A DNA stretch of 64,000 bases from Chitinophagales bacterium (GCA_019694955.1 JAIBAX010000017.1:1-64000), one strand, 5' to 3'; counted from the first letter of the stretch, positions 1 through 9,058 are shown. Numbers and translations: made by a program. Notes: generated from the sequence alone by a model not told the origin.

Positions 1-492
1 CTCGTAACCTTCGTTTTTAATGTCTCTAACTTTGAAAGACTGTCCAAGTTTTAGGGAAGAAATATCTATCTCTATAACATCTCTAAGGTTTTCCGGAGTG
101 GCTTTGATACGCAATTTTCTTACGTTAATAAGGAGTTTACCTCCTTCACGCACACCTGGAGAAGTACCTACTGTTTTGATAGGCACATCAGCGATGATTT
201 TTACACCCGGTATTAACTGTTGGAAATCAACATGTGTTACTTCATCACTCAATGGATTTCCTTGTAAATCTTTAACCATTGCTTCATAAGTTACGCCATC
301 GATATTCAAGGCCGCCTTATAGAAATTAGGTGTATAAATGATTTTTTTAAGTTCTTTGGCAGATGCAGAGAAGTTTACTGTGTTTTCTCCTCCGTATAGT
401 ACACATGGCACATCGCCATTCTTGCGAACATCTTTAGCAGACTTTGTGCCTGTTGAAGTGCGCGTTTTTCCGTTGATTTGTATCGATTGCAT
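1..492 (-). CDS. rplY: 50S ribosomal protein L25/CTC (C-terminus outside window)
   Basis: Translating the minus strand from the ATG at 492 gives 164 residues running off the left edge without a stop. The start MQSIQINGKTRTSTGTKSAK and the segment ending GDVPCVLYGG match the 5S-rRNA-binding N-domain of L25. The following beta-rich segment (DVPIKTVGTSPGVREGG) matches the CTC/TL5 C-domain, so this is the long CTC form. L25 binds 5S rRNA in the large ribosomal subunit. The start lies 8 nt after the prs stop, so the two are probably co-transcribed, a common pairing in Bacteroidota. The C-terminal end cannot be seen. Confidence 0.93.
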   Translation of the reverse strand, partial: MQSIQINGKTRTSTGTKSAKDVRKNGDVPCVLYGGENTVNFSASAKELKKIIYTPNFYKAALNIDGVTYEAMVKDLQGNPLSDEVTHVDFQQLIPGVKIIADVPIKTVGTSPGVREGGKLLINVRKLRIKATPENLRDVIEIDISSLKLGQSFKVRDIKNEGYE

Positions 493-500
493 AATTTATT

Positions 501-1445
501 TTACTTTTTTTTATGTACGAATAATGAGTTTATTGACTTGAATTCATGGGCATTCCGGATGGCTTTTGCAAATAGATTGGCTACTGACAAAACCTTAATC
601 TTGGGTGATGTTTCTTTCAAGGGTATTGTGTCGCACACTACTAGTTCTGTTAGTGCCGATTTCTCTATTTTTTCGATGGACTTTCCTGATAAAACAGGGT
701 GGGTGCATAGGGCGCGGACACTCTTTGCTCCTTTTTCTATGATGAGATTGGCGGCAGTAGTTAAGGTGCTGGCGGTGTCGATTAGGTCGTCTACTAAGAT
801 GACATTTTTGTCTTTCACATCGCCAATGACGCGCATGGATTCTATCTCGTTGGCTTTTTTGCGGTGTTTGTCGCATATTACCAATTCTGCATCGAAGTGC
901 ATGGCGTATTGTCTCGCTCTTTTTGTACTTCCCACATCCGGGGAGGCAAAAACGAGGTTGTCCAACTTGAGCGTTTCTACATACGGCATGAAGATAGCTG
1001 AAGCATCTAAATGATCTACCGGAATGTCAAAGAACCCTTGTATTTGCGGAGCATGTAAGTCCATCGTCATTACCCTTTGTGCTCCGGCAACCGTTAATAA
1101 ATTAGCGGCTAATTTTGCACCGATAGCTACCCTAGGTTTGTCTTTTCTATCCTGACGTGCCAATCCAAAATAAGGCATTACGGCAATGATATAACCCGCA
1201 GAAGCCCTCTTGGCTGCATCGCATAGCAACAACAGTTCCATAAGGTTATCAGAAGGGGCAAACGTAGATTGAATGATAAATACAAACGAACCACGTACCG
1301 ACTCCTGAACGATGGGCTCAAACTCTCCATCGCTAAACTCCTGCACTTCCACATCTGTCATTTCTTGTCCGTAAGCTTCACACACCTTTTCTGCAAGGTA
1401 TGTAGTAGCTCTACCGGAAATAATTTTAACGTCAGGAAGTACCAT
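501..1445 (-). CDS. prs: Ribose-phosphate pyrophosphokinase (PRPP synthetase)
   Basis: Makes PRPP from ribose-5-phosphate and ATP for nucleotide, histidine and tryptophan synthesis; cytosolic. The protein is 314 residues, normal for class I enzymes. Visible motifs are RQDRKD (97-102), the metal/ATP segment MDLHAPQIQG (128-137) and the PRPP-binding loop VDDLIDTASTL (218-228). In that loop a serine replaces the more usual glycine before the threonine (DTAGT/DTGGT in many homologues), a mild variation. The start MVLPDVKIISG fits the family. A CAAAAATA (minus TATTTTTG) box at 1475-1482 lies about 30 nt upstream. rplY follows after 8 nt. Confidence 0.96.
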   Translation of the reverse strand: MVLPDVKIISGRATTYLAEKVCEAYGQEMTDVEVQEFSDGEFEPIVQESVRGSFVFIIQSTFAPSDNLMELLLLCDAAKRASAGYIIAVMPYFGLARQDRKDKPRVAIGAKLAANLLTVAGAQRVMTMDLHAPQIQGFFDIPVDHLDASAIFMPYVETLKLDNLVFASPDVGSTKRARQYAMHFDAELVICDKHRKKANEIESMRVIGDVKDKNVILVDDLIDTASTLTTAANLIIEKGAKSVRALCTHPVLSGKSIEKIEKSALTELVVCDTIPLKETSPKIKVLSVANLFAKAIRNAHEFKSINSLFVHKKK

Positions 1446-1456
1446 AATTATAACGA

Positions 1457-1482
1457 CCTCAAACTTTGAGGGTGCAAAAATA
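1457..1482 (-). promoter_or_regulatory. prs promoter -7 box and adjacent palindrome
   Basis: On the minus strand TATTTTTG at 1482-1475 fits the Bacteroidota -7 consensus TAnnTTTG. Directly downstream is a perfect inverted repeat, CCTCAAA-C-TTTGAGG (1457-1471), which would sit at or just after the transcription start. It could be an operator or a 5' leader hairpin. No clear -33 TTTG was found at the right spacing, so the promoter call is moderate. Confidence 0.45.
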
Positions 1483-1735
1483 GCAATATTTCCATTATTT
1501 TAAAAATCTTTTGAAATAATAATATAGGGGTAAAATTAACCGAATCTCAGCTTTAGACGAATGTATGATTGAATTGAATGATTGAAGGTTGTTGTTCGTC
1601 AACCGTCGACAGTCGATTGTCGAGACTAGACGCTCAACAGACCACTGCAGTGATATTTTATTTATCTACAGATGAAGGTCAATAACCTGTATCGATGTGT
1701 CAAGTGGTGGTTTTGAAATATAAGCACGACCTATT

Positions 1736-1823
1736 GCAGCCCTGATGGCAACGGTAGCCCGCAGCTTGTAGCGCGATTCAGCGATACTAGCGAGGACTAT
1801 AAGTGTACAGCAGGATGAGCTGC
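1736..1823 (+). ncRNA. Structured intergenic element, Flavo-1-like interspersed repeat (tentative)
   Basis: The ends pair in two helices: GCAGC (1736-1740) with GCTGC (1819-1823), and CCTG (1741-1744) with CAGG (1811-1814). The inside starts with GATGGCAACGGTAGCCCGC and ends with GTACAGCAGGATGAGC. This layout resembles, from memory, a repeated intergenic element common in Bacteroidota (AGCCCTGATnGnAnCGGnA ... CAGGA) that I associate with the Flavo-1 RNA motif. The pairing is seen; the family assignment is inference. The strand is assumed from the motif direction. Confidence 0.35.
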
Positions 1824-1914
1824 CCAAATTTCTACACTTCCCATTTTTCTGCTTGTAAATAGAAAAAAAAATCTTTTTAGACGCTTCCGTTCAACTATTT
1901 TGGCATATATAGTT

Positions 1915-1922
1915 TATTTTTG
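1915..1922 (+). promoter_or_regulatory. alkB promoter -7 box
   Basis: TATTTTTG is an exact match to the TAnnTTTG consensus used by the Bacteroidota primary sigma factor, 35 bp before the alkB ATG. No well-spaced -33 TTTG is visible, so strength is uncertain. Confidence 0.45.
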
Positions 1923-1956
1923 AATATCTTTAATTGTTAAACTTAAACTTAGACAA

Positions 1957-3114
1957 ATGAGTACACTGCAAATGAATCATGTTAATACGGTAAAGAATAG
2001 TCAGATGACTAGACTACATAAGATGTGGAGGCGTTATAAATATTTTACTCCTGTAATTGTTATTCCGGCGATTATGTATATTTCTTTTCATTATTTGGGA
2101 TATTGGTCGTTCTTCGCTTTTGTTTTTGTTTATGGGTTCATTCCCTTGATGGAGTTTATTTTTACGGGAACGGCAGAGAATTTTACTGCTGAGGAAGAAG
2201 CTGTGGAACGGAAGGATATTTATTATGATTTATTGATTTACTTGATGGTGCCGTTACAATATGTGATTCTTGGTTTATACTTGTGGACGATTACTTCGAA
2301 GGATCTTGTATGGTATGAGTATGTAGGTATAACGCTTGCAATGGGTTTGGCATGTGGTGCTTTGGGAATTAACGTTGCCCATGAATTGGGACATCGCGTG
2401 AAAAAATATGAGCAATGGATGTCAAAATCATTATTGCTTACTTCTTTATATATGCATTTCTTTATCGAGCACAATCGCGGTCATCATAAGAATGTTTCTA
2501 CTCCGCTGGATCCGGCTACTTCTCGTTTAAATGAAACCTTTTATGCCTTCTGGCCAAGGACTGTTATGGGGTCATGGATGGATGCATGGAAACTGGAAAG
2601 TCATCGCCTCAATAAAATGAAACAAAGTTTTTGGAATCCTTTGCACAACGAAATGTTGCGTTTTCAGATCATACAAACACTTTTTTTGGTGGCGATATTT
2701 TTCATTTTTGGCTGGAAGGGCGTTATTGGAATGATTGCTTCTGCGGTGATAGGTTTTTCCTTGTTGGAAATCGTTAATTATATAGAGCATTATGGACTGA
2801 TGCGCAAGCAACTCCCGAATGGTGCTTACGAAAAAGTTAAACCACACCATTCCTGGAATTCAGGTCATGAGTTGGGACGGATATTTCTGTTTGAATTGAC
2901 CCGTCACAGTGATCACCACTTTAATGCCAGCAGGAAATACCAGATATTAAGGCATTTTGAACATGCGCCGCAGATGCCTACCGGATACTTGGCCATGATT
3001 CCATTGGCATTGGTTCCGCCATTATGGTTTAAGGTGATGAATCCATTAGTAGAAAAACACAATGCTACGGTATCTGATGAATATACGAAGGTATTGGAGG
3101 TTGTGGAGGAATGA
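1957..3114 (+). CDS. alkB: Alkane 1-monooxygenase (AlkB family)
   Basis: Integral-membrane di-iron enzyme that hydroxylates the terminal carbon of n-alkanes using electrons from rubredoxin. It is 385 residues, close to the usual 380-410. All three histidine boxes are present: HELGHR (142-147), EHNRGHH (171-177) and RHSDHHFN (316-323). The AlkB-specific NYIEHYG signature is at 274-280, which separates it from desaturases and xylene monooxygenases. Hydrophobic segments around 32-70, 93-112, 122-140 and 238-272 fit the six-helix fold. It stands alone: no rubredoxin or rubredoxin reductase is visible in the window, so the electron donor must be encoded elsewhere. The preferred chain length cannot be read from the sequence. 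Confidence 0.93.
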   Translation: MSTLQMNHVNTVKNSQMTRLHKMWRRYKYFTPVIVIPAIMYISFHYLGYWSFFAFVFVYGFIPLMEFIFTGTAENFTAEEEAVERKDIYYDLLIYLMVPLQYVILGLYLWTITSKDLVWYEYVGITLAMGLACGALGINVAHELGHRVKKYEQWMSKSLLLTSLYMHFFIEHNRGHHKNVSTPLDPATSRLNETFYAFWPRTVMGSWMDAWKLESHRLNKMKQSFWNPLHNEMLRFQIIQTLFLVAIFFIFGWKGVIGMIASAVIGFSLLEIVNYIEHYGLMRKQLPNGAYEKVKPHHSWNSGHELGRIFLFELTRHSDHHFNASRKYQILRHFEHAPQMPTGYLAMIPLALVPPLWFKVMNPLVEKHNATVSDEYTKVLEVVEE

Positions 3115-3137
3115 TGACAGGTATAGGTAGAATATTC

Positions 3138-3215
3138 CTAAGTACACGAAGGAGGCACAAAGGCTCACGAAGTTAGTTTTAAAAGAGTGGTTTTGGTGTC
3201 GAGTTACAACTCGAC
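3138..3215. repeat. Degenerate Bacteroidota repeat and GTCGAGTT palindrome
   Basis: Around 3140-3175 the text (aagtacacgaaggaggcaca, aaaggctcacgaag) belongs to the same degenerate 'cttcgtg/ctttgtg' repeat family seen near 26240-26280 and 37.7-37.9 kb. It is followed by an 8-bp inverted repeat, GTCGAGTT-AC-AACTCGAC (3198-3215), which overlaps the stop codon of the minus-strand gene ending at 3204 and may act as a weak terminator between the convergent genes. Confidence 0.45.
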
Positions 3216-3749
3216 AGTTGCTGCGCTCATTTTCAAAAAGAAGTTAGTAAAGTATTGAATTGATTTTTGTGCATTTTTTTTCATCATTATTTTTTCATAG
3301 AATTTATAGCATGCGATCAATATTATTCCAAATAATATAGCACCCGTGACTTCGATAAGTGTTTTTCTTTCATCGAAAATCAATAATATGGTAGCGATAA
3401 CAAATATTGCTATTATACCTCCTCTGGAGAATGCAATGTTTCCATCGCTGTCATTATTGATACGACCATTAATGAATAATTTATCATTTTCTTGTTTGAA
3501 AGTAGCCGTTAATGAAGCACATAAATTAGAATTATCGCTATCCACTTCTTCGATTTTTATATATAAATTACCGTTGAAAATGTTTCCAGATGTTTTATAT
3601 GGTTTGGAATAAAGTCTTTGGCGCTGCGCTATTGAGGTATTAAATTTTTCTACAAAAACTTCTTCAGAAATATCTAAGATCAAAGCATAGGGTTGATATT
3701 GATTTTTTACCTGAAAATAACTATGAATTAATTGTTTCAACAGGTTCAT
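3204..3749 (-). CDS. Hypothetical two-TM membrane protein, paralogue 1
   Basis: 181 residues of unrecognised function. The N-terminal part contains a motif, ISEEVFVEKFNTS, followed by a polar beta-rich stretch with 'INGRINNDSDGN'. Two hydrophobic helices lie at about 110-127 and 132-148, and a basic tail follows. The layout matches the adjacent upstream gene (ITPEEFDEKFNT, then 'ITGHIF', then two helices), so the pair looks like a tandem duplication; the start codon lies 2 nt after the upstream stop. A third, frameshifted member is at 33384-33886. The domain order suggests a soluble N-domain held at the inner membrane; no role is proposed. Confidence 0.7.
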   Translation of the reverse strand: MNLLKQLIHSYFQVKNQYQPYALILDISEEVFVEKFNTSIAQRQRLYSKPYKTSGNIFNGNLYIKIEEVDSDNSNLCASLTATFKQENDKLFINGRINNDSDGNIAFSRGGIIAIFVIATILLIFDERKTLIEVTGAILFGIILIACYKFYEKIMMKKNAQKSIQYFTNFFLKMSAATVEL

Positions 3750-3751
3750 AA

Positions 3752-4330
3752 TTATTCCTCCTTTTTAACAGTATAATTTTCGATGTCTTTCAAGTAATTA
3801 GAGATAAGAATGGAAGCTCGTTTGCTGTAACTCCTAATCGTATATATCTTATGGAAGTATGGGATAATTGCAGGGATTAAGAAAAAAAGCGTGCATATCA
3901 GCAATACAATAAAGCTTTCTGGTTTCTTTTCCATAAGGCAAACGCCTAATAAGAATAGAAAACCAATCAATGCAAAATATGAATAAAATATTGCCAGTCG
4001 ATTTTCATCGTCCATGAAGATATGACCAGTAATAATACATTTATTTTGGCATTGAGCGTGTGTGCCTTTAAGCATATATTCGAAAGCGGATCTTAATACA
4101 TTGTCTTCATGTACTTCCATGTGGTTTACATAAATTCTAATGTGATCCTTGTTCGTCCAACCAGTGAACCTAATTATATTTCCTAAAGGTTCTCTACTTC
4201 TATATGTATTAAATTTTTCATCAAATTCTTCTGGAGTAATCATTAATGAATGTGAAAAAGGGATGATTCTTTCCTTTTTTGCCAAAACTAGGTGCTTTAA
4301 AATTAAACTAAGTTTCGAACGCATGATCAT
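3752..4330 (-). CDS. Hypothetical two-TM membrane protein, paralogue 2
   Basis: 192 residues. The motif ITPEEFDEKFNTYRSREPLG lies near residues 31-50, followed by a predicted beta domain and the segment CIITGHIFMDDENR. Two hydrophobic helices lie at about 115-130 and 138-158, with a short charged tail ending KKEE. It is the first gene of a two-gene operon with the shorter paralogue. Start at 4330 (MIMRSKL) or two codons later (MRSKL). The family looks Bacteroidota-restricted; I do not recognise a function. Confidence 0.7.
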   Translation of the reverse strand: MIMRSKLSLILKHLVLAKKERIIPFSHSLMITPEEFDEKFNTYRSREPLGNIIRFTGWTNKDHIRIYVNHMEVHEDNVLRSAFEYMLKGTHAQCQNKCIITGHIFMDDENRLAIFYSYFALIGFLFLLGVCLMEKKPESFIVLLICTLFFLIPAIIPYFHKIYTIRSYSKRASILISNYLKDIENYTVKKEE

Positions 4331-4367
4331 TCGGTAGCAAAAATAGAAAATTAATTTTGAGTTTTTC

Positions 4368-5771
4368 TCAACCTAACATCCCTAAAAACCATTCCTTATC
4401 CGGCAAATCATGCTCTTCGGTAATTTCTTTCTTTAGGAGGTGCTTTTTTGACTTTGAAGCATCTATGGAAAGATAGAGTTTTTCTGAGAATCTAATAATT
4501 TTCTTGTAGCGTTCTTTGTGGTAGCCCATCTTCTTTTGGCGATGCAGATATACTTTAAATGTATTTAGTAAACTAACTAGGGCTTCATATTCTTTTGTTT
4601 CAAAATATATTTTTACCAGCATGAACTTGGCTGCTAAATTCCATAGCGTGTCGCTGTATTCGATGCTCAGTAAAATGGGCATGGTTTTTCTGTAGTTCTT
4701 CTGCGTAAAGTACAAGCGAGCCATATTAAATGAAATAGTGTTTGCTCGCATACTGTCGTTTAAGTATTTCCCATTTTCCTGGATGAATGTTTCTACGCCT
4801 TCAAAATCGTTGAGCTTTAAACCGATGAATACAATATTGGTGAAGGTGAACCTGCTAAGTTCATTGTTTTCTAACAGGTACTTTTTATCCAAGGCATGTA
4901 AATAGAGTTTATAGGCGGTTTTAGCAAAAATTAATTCACTGGAATTGAGTTTCTTAATGCAATGGTTGATACATAGCATGAAAATGTCTTTCAAATCATG
5001 TAGGGTGAACTTTGATTCGTATCTGTACACTGTTTCCACCAGTTTTGAGAAATAACTGTTTTCATTTGGGTGGGTGAGGGTTTGGTAGGCGAAGAAATAA
5101 ATTTCTACCGCAGGAGAAGTAGGTAATTGATTGGCTTCTATCAACGCAATAATTTCAGGCAATAAGCTGAACGTATAAGGTTGATTGGTAACGTTTTGAT
5201 GCGAAATGGCGATACATGCATATTTCAAAATTTCAGCCACAGCATGGTGGTGAATGGCATCTGAGATGGATTGGATATTGAGGGTTTGCTCTCTGGAGTT
5301 TTGCTTTAAAAGCTCAAATCGCTCCACTTCAAGTTGGAAGGTTTCCATGTAAAAATGTGCATCTTGTTTGCCTTGAAGGTTTTGTGCTACTTTTATTTTT
5401 TTTAAAACGGCATCAGCCTGATCCAATAATTGATGTTGTTGCAGACTTTTCGCTAAGGCTATTTGTCGGTCATTTCTTGAATGAATGAAATAGGAATATG
5501 CCAGAAAATGCTCTAATACTTGGGTACTCAATGACATCACATGTCTCATTCTGAGGTCGTTATAAGTAATATCTTTCCCATAAATAAAGGCAAAAGCACG
5601 GCTTTTTTGTAATGTAAGCACATTATATGTTTTTCTAGTGTCAAGGAAAGAAAATAATAATCGGACATCATTATGTGAGTTAGCTATAGGCGAATTGAGC
5701 CATTGAGCGAATAACCTAAGTTCTTCTTTGCTCAATGATTGATATGTTTTGAATAGTTTGCTTTCTAACAT
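4368..5771 (-). CDS. Hypothetical all-helical TPR-like protein
   Basis: 467 residues, no signal peptide or membrane helix. The sequence is almost entirely amphipathic helices, with repeat-like units such as 'ARLYFTQKNYRKTMPILLSI' and 'MLVKIYFETKEYEALVSLLN' that read as TPR or similar alpha-solenoid hairpins in the C-terminal half. It begins MLESKLFKTYQSLSKEELRL. It is divergent from the large T9SS cargo gene, sharing a 121-bp upstream region. I recall similar orphan helical proteins in Bacteroidota but none with a known role. Confidence 0.7.
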   Translation of the reverse strand: MLESKLFKTYQSLSKEELRLFAQWLNSPIANSHNDVRLLFSFLDTRKTYNVLTLQKSRAFAFIYGKDITYNDLRMRHVMSLSTQVLEHFLAYSYFIHSRNDRQIALAKSLQQHQLLDQADAVLKKIKVAQNLQGKQDAHFYMETFQLEVERFELLKQNSREQTLNIQSISDAIHHHAVAEILKYACIAISHQNVTNQPYTFSLLPEIIALIEANQLPTSPAVEIYFFAYQTLTHPNENSYFSKLVETVYRYESKFTLHDLKDIFMLCINHCIKKLNSSELIFAKTAYKLYLHALDKKYLLENNELSRFTFTNIVFIGLKLNDFEGVETFIQENGKYLNDSMRANTISFNMARLYFTQKNYRKTMPILLSIEYSDTLWNLAAKFMLVKIYFETKEYEALVSLLNTFKVYLHRQKKMGYHKERYKKIIRFSEKLYLSIDASKSKKHLLKKEITEEHDLPDKEWFLGMLG

Positions 5772-5892
5772 TTAGGAGATAAATTTTCACAAAAATAGTA
5801 TAAAAAAATCGGACAAATAAAGCTAATTGTAATTTTATCTAAGATGCTTGTGATGGATATTTGTATTCTGATAACAATTAAAATTTAAATAT

Positions 5893-8800
5893 ATGAACAA
5901 TACTTGGGTAATAAAAAAGAATAAAGCGCTTAATAATGAGGATTATGCTCATGAGAAGTGCCAAAGGAAACTATTAGGGAAAACCTCCAATGAATTTACT
6001 AACTTTAAATCATATTTTATGAAAGCAGCCTTGAATATTTGTCTGATTGTTGTGGTTTTTTTGTGCAACAATGATTTATTCGCTAACGGTGGTTGGCAAC
6101 AGAAATTAGATTTGATTAATAGTAGTGATAATGCCAATAATTCTCAGATTGAAACGATGCCTAATGGAGACTGCTTGATAGCTACAGCTTTCTCACAAAT
6201 ATGGGATACTGCCATTTATTTGCACCAATATTATAAGGAAAATGGAGAAATTTTGCTTGACAAGACCCAATATATCTCTAATAAGCATGTACAACGCATC
6301 CATGCTTTAAAGTATCTCGAATCTATACAAAAATACATCCTTATTTATGAAGAATACAAACCATATACTGTCCCATTTGAGAATAATGGAATTTACTATC
6401 AAATTATTGAATCTTTCGAACCATTTGTGATTAGCCCTAAGGAACTTTTATATGCTTTCAGAAAAGATGATTTGTATACGAACAGGTTGGTGGTGAATAT
6501 TGAAAACGCAACCATAGAAGCAGGTTTTTCTATCGCTAAATTAATAGATGAGCATATTCCCGATTCTATTTATTTTCATCGTGTTAGCATAAATTTGTCT
6601 AATCTAGATACGATTTCTCAACATGATTCCGTAGTTATTCCCAGTTTATATAACTCTACAAGCATTCAACATGCCTTGTATACCATGAAAAAAGTACAAG
6701 ATGATTATATCCTTAATCTTAGTAACGTGGATGCTAGCAATACATGTTTTGCAAAGCTCATAAAAATACATTCAGATTTGAGTTGGGATTCTGCCGTTGT
6801 TTATTTTCCGAATGGTTTCATAGCCCCACAATTATTAGATAACGGAAATGTATTAGTAAAAACAGACTTTTTTAATGACAATTACTATACTAAAACACGT
6901 GTTTATAATAGTGATTTAGAATATTTATATTCTATAGATTCCACTTCTAATGCTGGAATTGCTTCATTTTATATTGAACCAAACGATGGAAAACTGATTA
7001 ACCTCGAAGCTGATTATTATTATCCAAACCAAACTGGGGAATATGGGATGACGAAGGAACTCATTGATATAACAAATCGAAAAGCAAAACTACAGGAGAT
7101 CTGGCACATCAATTATCCGCAAGAAATACAGTATCGCAATTTTCAAATTATTTCGCAGACAACATTCAAGGATGGTTATGCCTTTTTGTTTGGATATGTT
7201 GCCGGAAATTCAAATAGGACACTATATTTAGTTAAAATAGATTCTTTAGGCAATGTGTATAATAACTTGATTCAGGGAAACGTAGTAGGTGATATGGATA
7301 ATAATTGCGTGTTTAATGAAGATACTGATGTACACATGAGAGATATTACTGTTACGGCAAATATTGACAATTACATGCTTTATACTTCCACAGATGCTGC
7401 CGGGAATTATCAGTTTGCTACCAATAGTTCTGGTTTTATAAAGGTAGCCCCAAGAAATAATTTCAGGTATCCTTTATGGAAAGGAGGGAGTTGTAGTGAC
7501 ACTATAACAGTGGTTTTATCCACAGCACAAAGTGTTGATTCTATTGATTTTAATTTTCAACCTACCGTAATTTGTAAGAACCTAACGGTTGATGTTGCCT
7601 TAAGAAGATTCAGACACTTCGATCCGGTTTATTATGATGTTCGTTATTGTAATACGGGCACTCAGCAAGCAAAGCAAGCGTATATTGATATCAGCGTTGA
7701 TCCATTGCTGGAGATGGATGTTGTAACCTCACAAGATGGTAATGTTTTTCCATTTGTCGATTTAGGTGATAATGTATATAGGCTTGAAGTTGGAGATGTG
7801 TCTATTTTTGATTGTGGTACATTTATCGTTCAACTGCATGAAAGACCCGAAGCCGTTTTAGGTCAAACCGTATGTATAGAAAGCCATATTTATCCGGATG
7901 ACGTATGTACACTTGCCCGTTATGAAGGTTCGATAATAGAAGCTTCTGCTGAATGTTTGGGCGATAGCGTGCGCTTGCAACTGCGCAATAAAGGGCAGGG
8001 TATGGTGACACCAAAGCCGTATTTTGTTATTGAAGATCAAGTGATTAGAAAATCACATAATTATCTGTTAGCAAGCGATGAAATATTGACAGAAATGCTC
8101 CCGGCTGATTCAGGGAAAACCTATCGCATTCTCGCTGAGCAGGAAGATGGTTTCCCCCAAGAAATCGGTGATAGATACACGACAGCCGCTATCGAAGGTT
8201 GCCGACCCGTGCCAGGCAATCCTTTTTCCACCGGAAATATATTGCCTTTCCCCAATTATGATGGAGCACCTTATTTCTCTACAGATTGTAAGGTTATCGT
8301 TGGAAGTTTTGATCCCAATGAGAAGACTGCTTCCCCTATCGGTTATGGCTCAGAACATTTTATTGAAAAGAATACAGCCATTGATTACACAATTTATTTT
8401 CAAAATACAGGTAATGATACCGCATACAAAGTAGTCGTTATAGATACCATTTCTCCTAGCCTAGATATTAATACCATTTCTTCGATTGTTACCAGTCATA
8501 ATTTCCAATTTGAAAGAATAGACAGCAATGTGGTGCGCTTTGTTTTTGACTCCATCTATTTAGTTGATAGCTTCCAAAATGAGCCTTTGTCGCATGGTTT
8601 TATTAAATTCAACATTCAACAAACAAAGGAGAACCCGAAGGATACAAAAATTTATAATAGCGCTGCTATCTACTTTGACAGAAATGCGCCGATTGTCACA
8701 AATGCCACCTTTCACACCATAGGAGAAAATTATATCGAAATAAAATTAGTTACCAGTGCCATTAACAATCAGCTTAACTTCAAATCGGTGCAGGTGTTGC

Positions 8801-9024
8801 CCAACCCATTCCGTGAAAAGGCTAGTGTAGTTGTCGAGGGCGACGAATTGCAAAATCCGCTTTTGTTATTGATAAACGTTCAAGGACAAGTCGTCAGGAC
8901 TATAATACCAACGATTAGAAACACCTTCGAAATAGAAAAAGCCGACCTTGCGAAAGGTATGTACCTATTTAAAATATTGGAAAACAATAATGAGGTCGCA
9001 GTTGGTAAATTGTTGGCGCAATAA
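5893..9024 (+). CDS. T9SS type A sorting-domain surface protein with DUF7619/DUF11-like domain
   Basis: 1043 residues, exported across the inner membrane by Sec and across the outer membrane by T9SS. The signal peptide begins at the internal Met43 (6019; MKAALNICLIVVVFLC), so translation may start there; the upstream ATG at 5893 would add a 42-residue polar extension. Order: a possible beta-propeller-like region (about 65-460), a collagen-binding-B/SdrD-like module with a calcium-type loop GDMDNNCVFNEDTD (near 466), a cysteine-containing beta region, then a DUF7619-like conserved-repeat domain starting SFDPNEKTASP (near 805). The C-terminal type A sorting domain is about 966-1043 (LPNPF ... 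GMYLFKI). It is followed by a strong terminator. Ligand or substrate unknown. Confidence 0.85.
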   Translation: MNNTWVIKKNKALNNEDYAHEKCQRKLLGKTSNEFTNFKSYFMKAALNICLIVVVFLCNNDLFANGGWQQKLDLINSSDNANNSQIETMPNGDCLIATAFSQIWDTAIYLHQYYKENGEILLDKTQYISNKHVQRIHALKYLESIQKYILIYEEYKPYTVPFENNGIYYQIIESFEPFVISPKELLYAFRKDDLYTNRLVVNIENATIEAGFSIAKLIDEHIPDSIYFHRVSINLSNLDTISQHDSVVIPSLYNSTSIQHALYTMKKVQDDYILNLSNVDASNTCFAKLIKIHSDLSWDSAVVYFPNGFIAPQLLDNGNVLVKTDFFNDNYYTKTRVYNSDLEYLYSIDSTSNAGIASFYIEPNDGKLINLEADYYYPNQTGEYGMTKELIDITNRKAKLQEIWHINYPQEIQYRNFQIISQTTFKDGYAFLFGYVAGNSNRTLYLVKIDSLGNVYNNLIQGNVVGDMDNNCVFNEDTDVHMRDITVTANIDNYMLYTSTDAAGNYQFATNSSGFIKVAPRNNFRYPLWKGGSCSDTITVVLSTAQSVDSIDFNFQPTVICKNLTVDVALRRFRHFDPVYYDVRYCNTGTQQAKQAYIDISVDPLLEMDVVTSQDGNVFPFVDLGDNVYRLEVGDVSIFDCGTFIVQLHERPEAVLGQTVCIESHIYPDDVCTLARYEGSIIEASAECLGDSVRLQLRNKGQGMVTPKPYFVIEDQVIRKSHNYLLASDEILTEMLPADSGKTYRILAEQEDGFPQEIGDRYTTAAIEGCRPVPGNPFSTGNILPFPNYDGAPYFSTDCKVIVGSFDPNEKTASPIGYGSEHFIEKNTAIDYTIYFQNTGNDTAYKVVVIDTISPSLDINTISSIVTSHNFQFERIDSNVVRFVFDSIYLVDSFQNEPLSHGFIKFNIQQTKENPKDTKIYNSAAIYFDRNAPIVTNATFHTIGENYIEIKLVTSAINNQLNFKSVQVLPNPFREKASVVVEGDELQNPLLLLINVQGQVVRTIIPTIRNTFEIEKADLAKGMYLFKILENNNEVAVGKLLAQ

Positions 9025-9058
9025 CAAATAAGTCAAATAAAATTTTCCCCGATAAGTA

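Larger units (their letters stand above)
1446..1956. other. 511-bp intergenic region with repeats, no gene
   Basis: No convincing ORF. It holds the prs promoter at its left end and a GTCGAC/TGTCGA-rich stretch around 1600-1640 with the short inverted repeat TCGACA...TGTCGA, a type of degenerate repeat that also appears near 37.8 kb. It also contains a structured element at about 1736-1823 (listed separately) and the alkB promoter at its right end. Confidence 0.7.

Noticed and set aside
20-289. 89-aa plus-strand ORF at the left edge
   Set aside because: Antisense to L25, whose minus-strand translation is unmistakable.
478-1014. 178-aa ORF on the plus strand over prs
   Set aside because: It lies entirely opposite the well-conserved prs coding sequence and has no protein-like motif; antisense shadow.
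1600-1640. Transposon end from GTCGAC-rich inverted repeats
   Set aside because: No transposase and no target duplication; fits degenerate intergenic repeats seen elsewhere.
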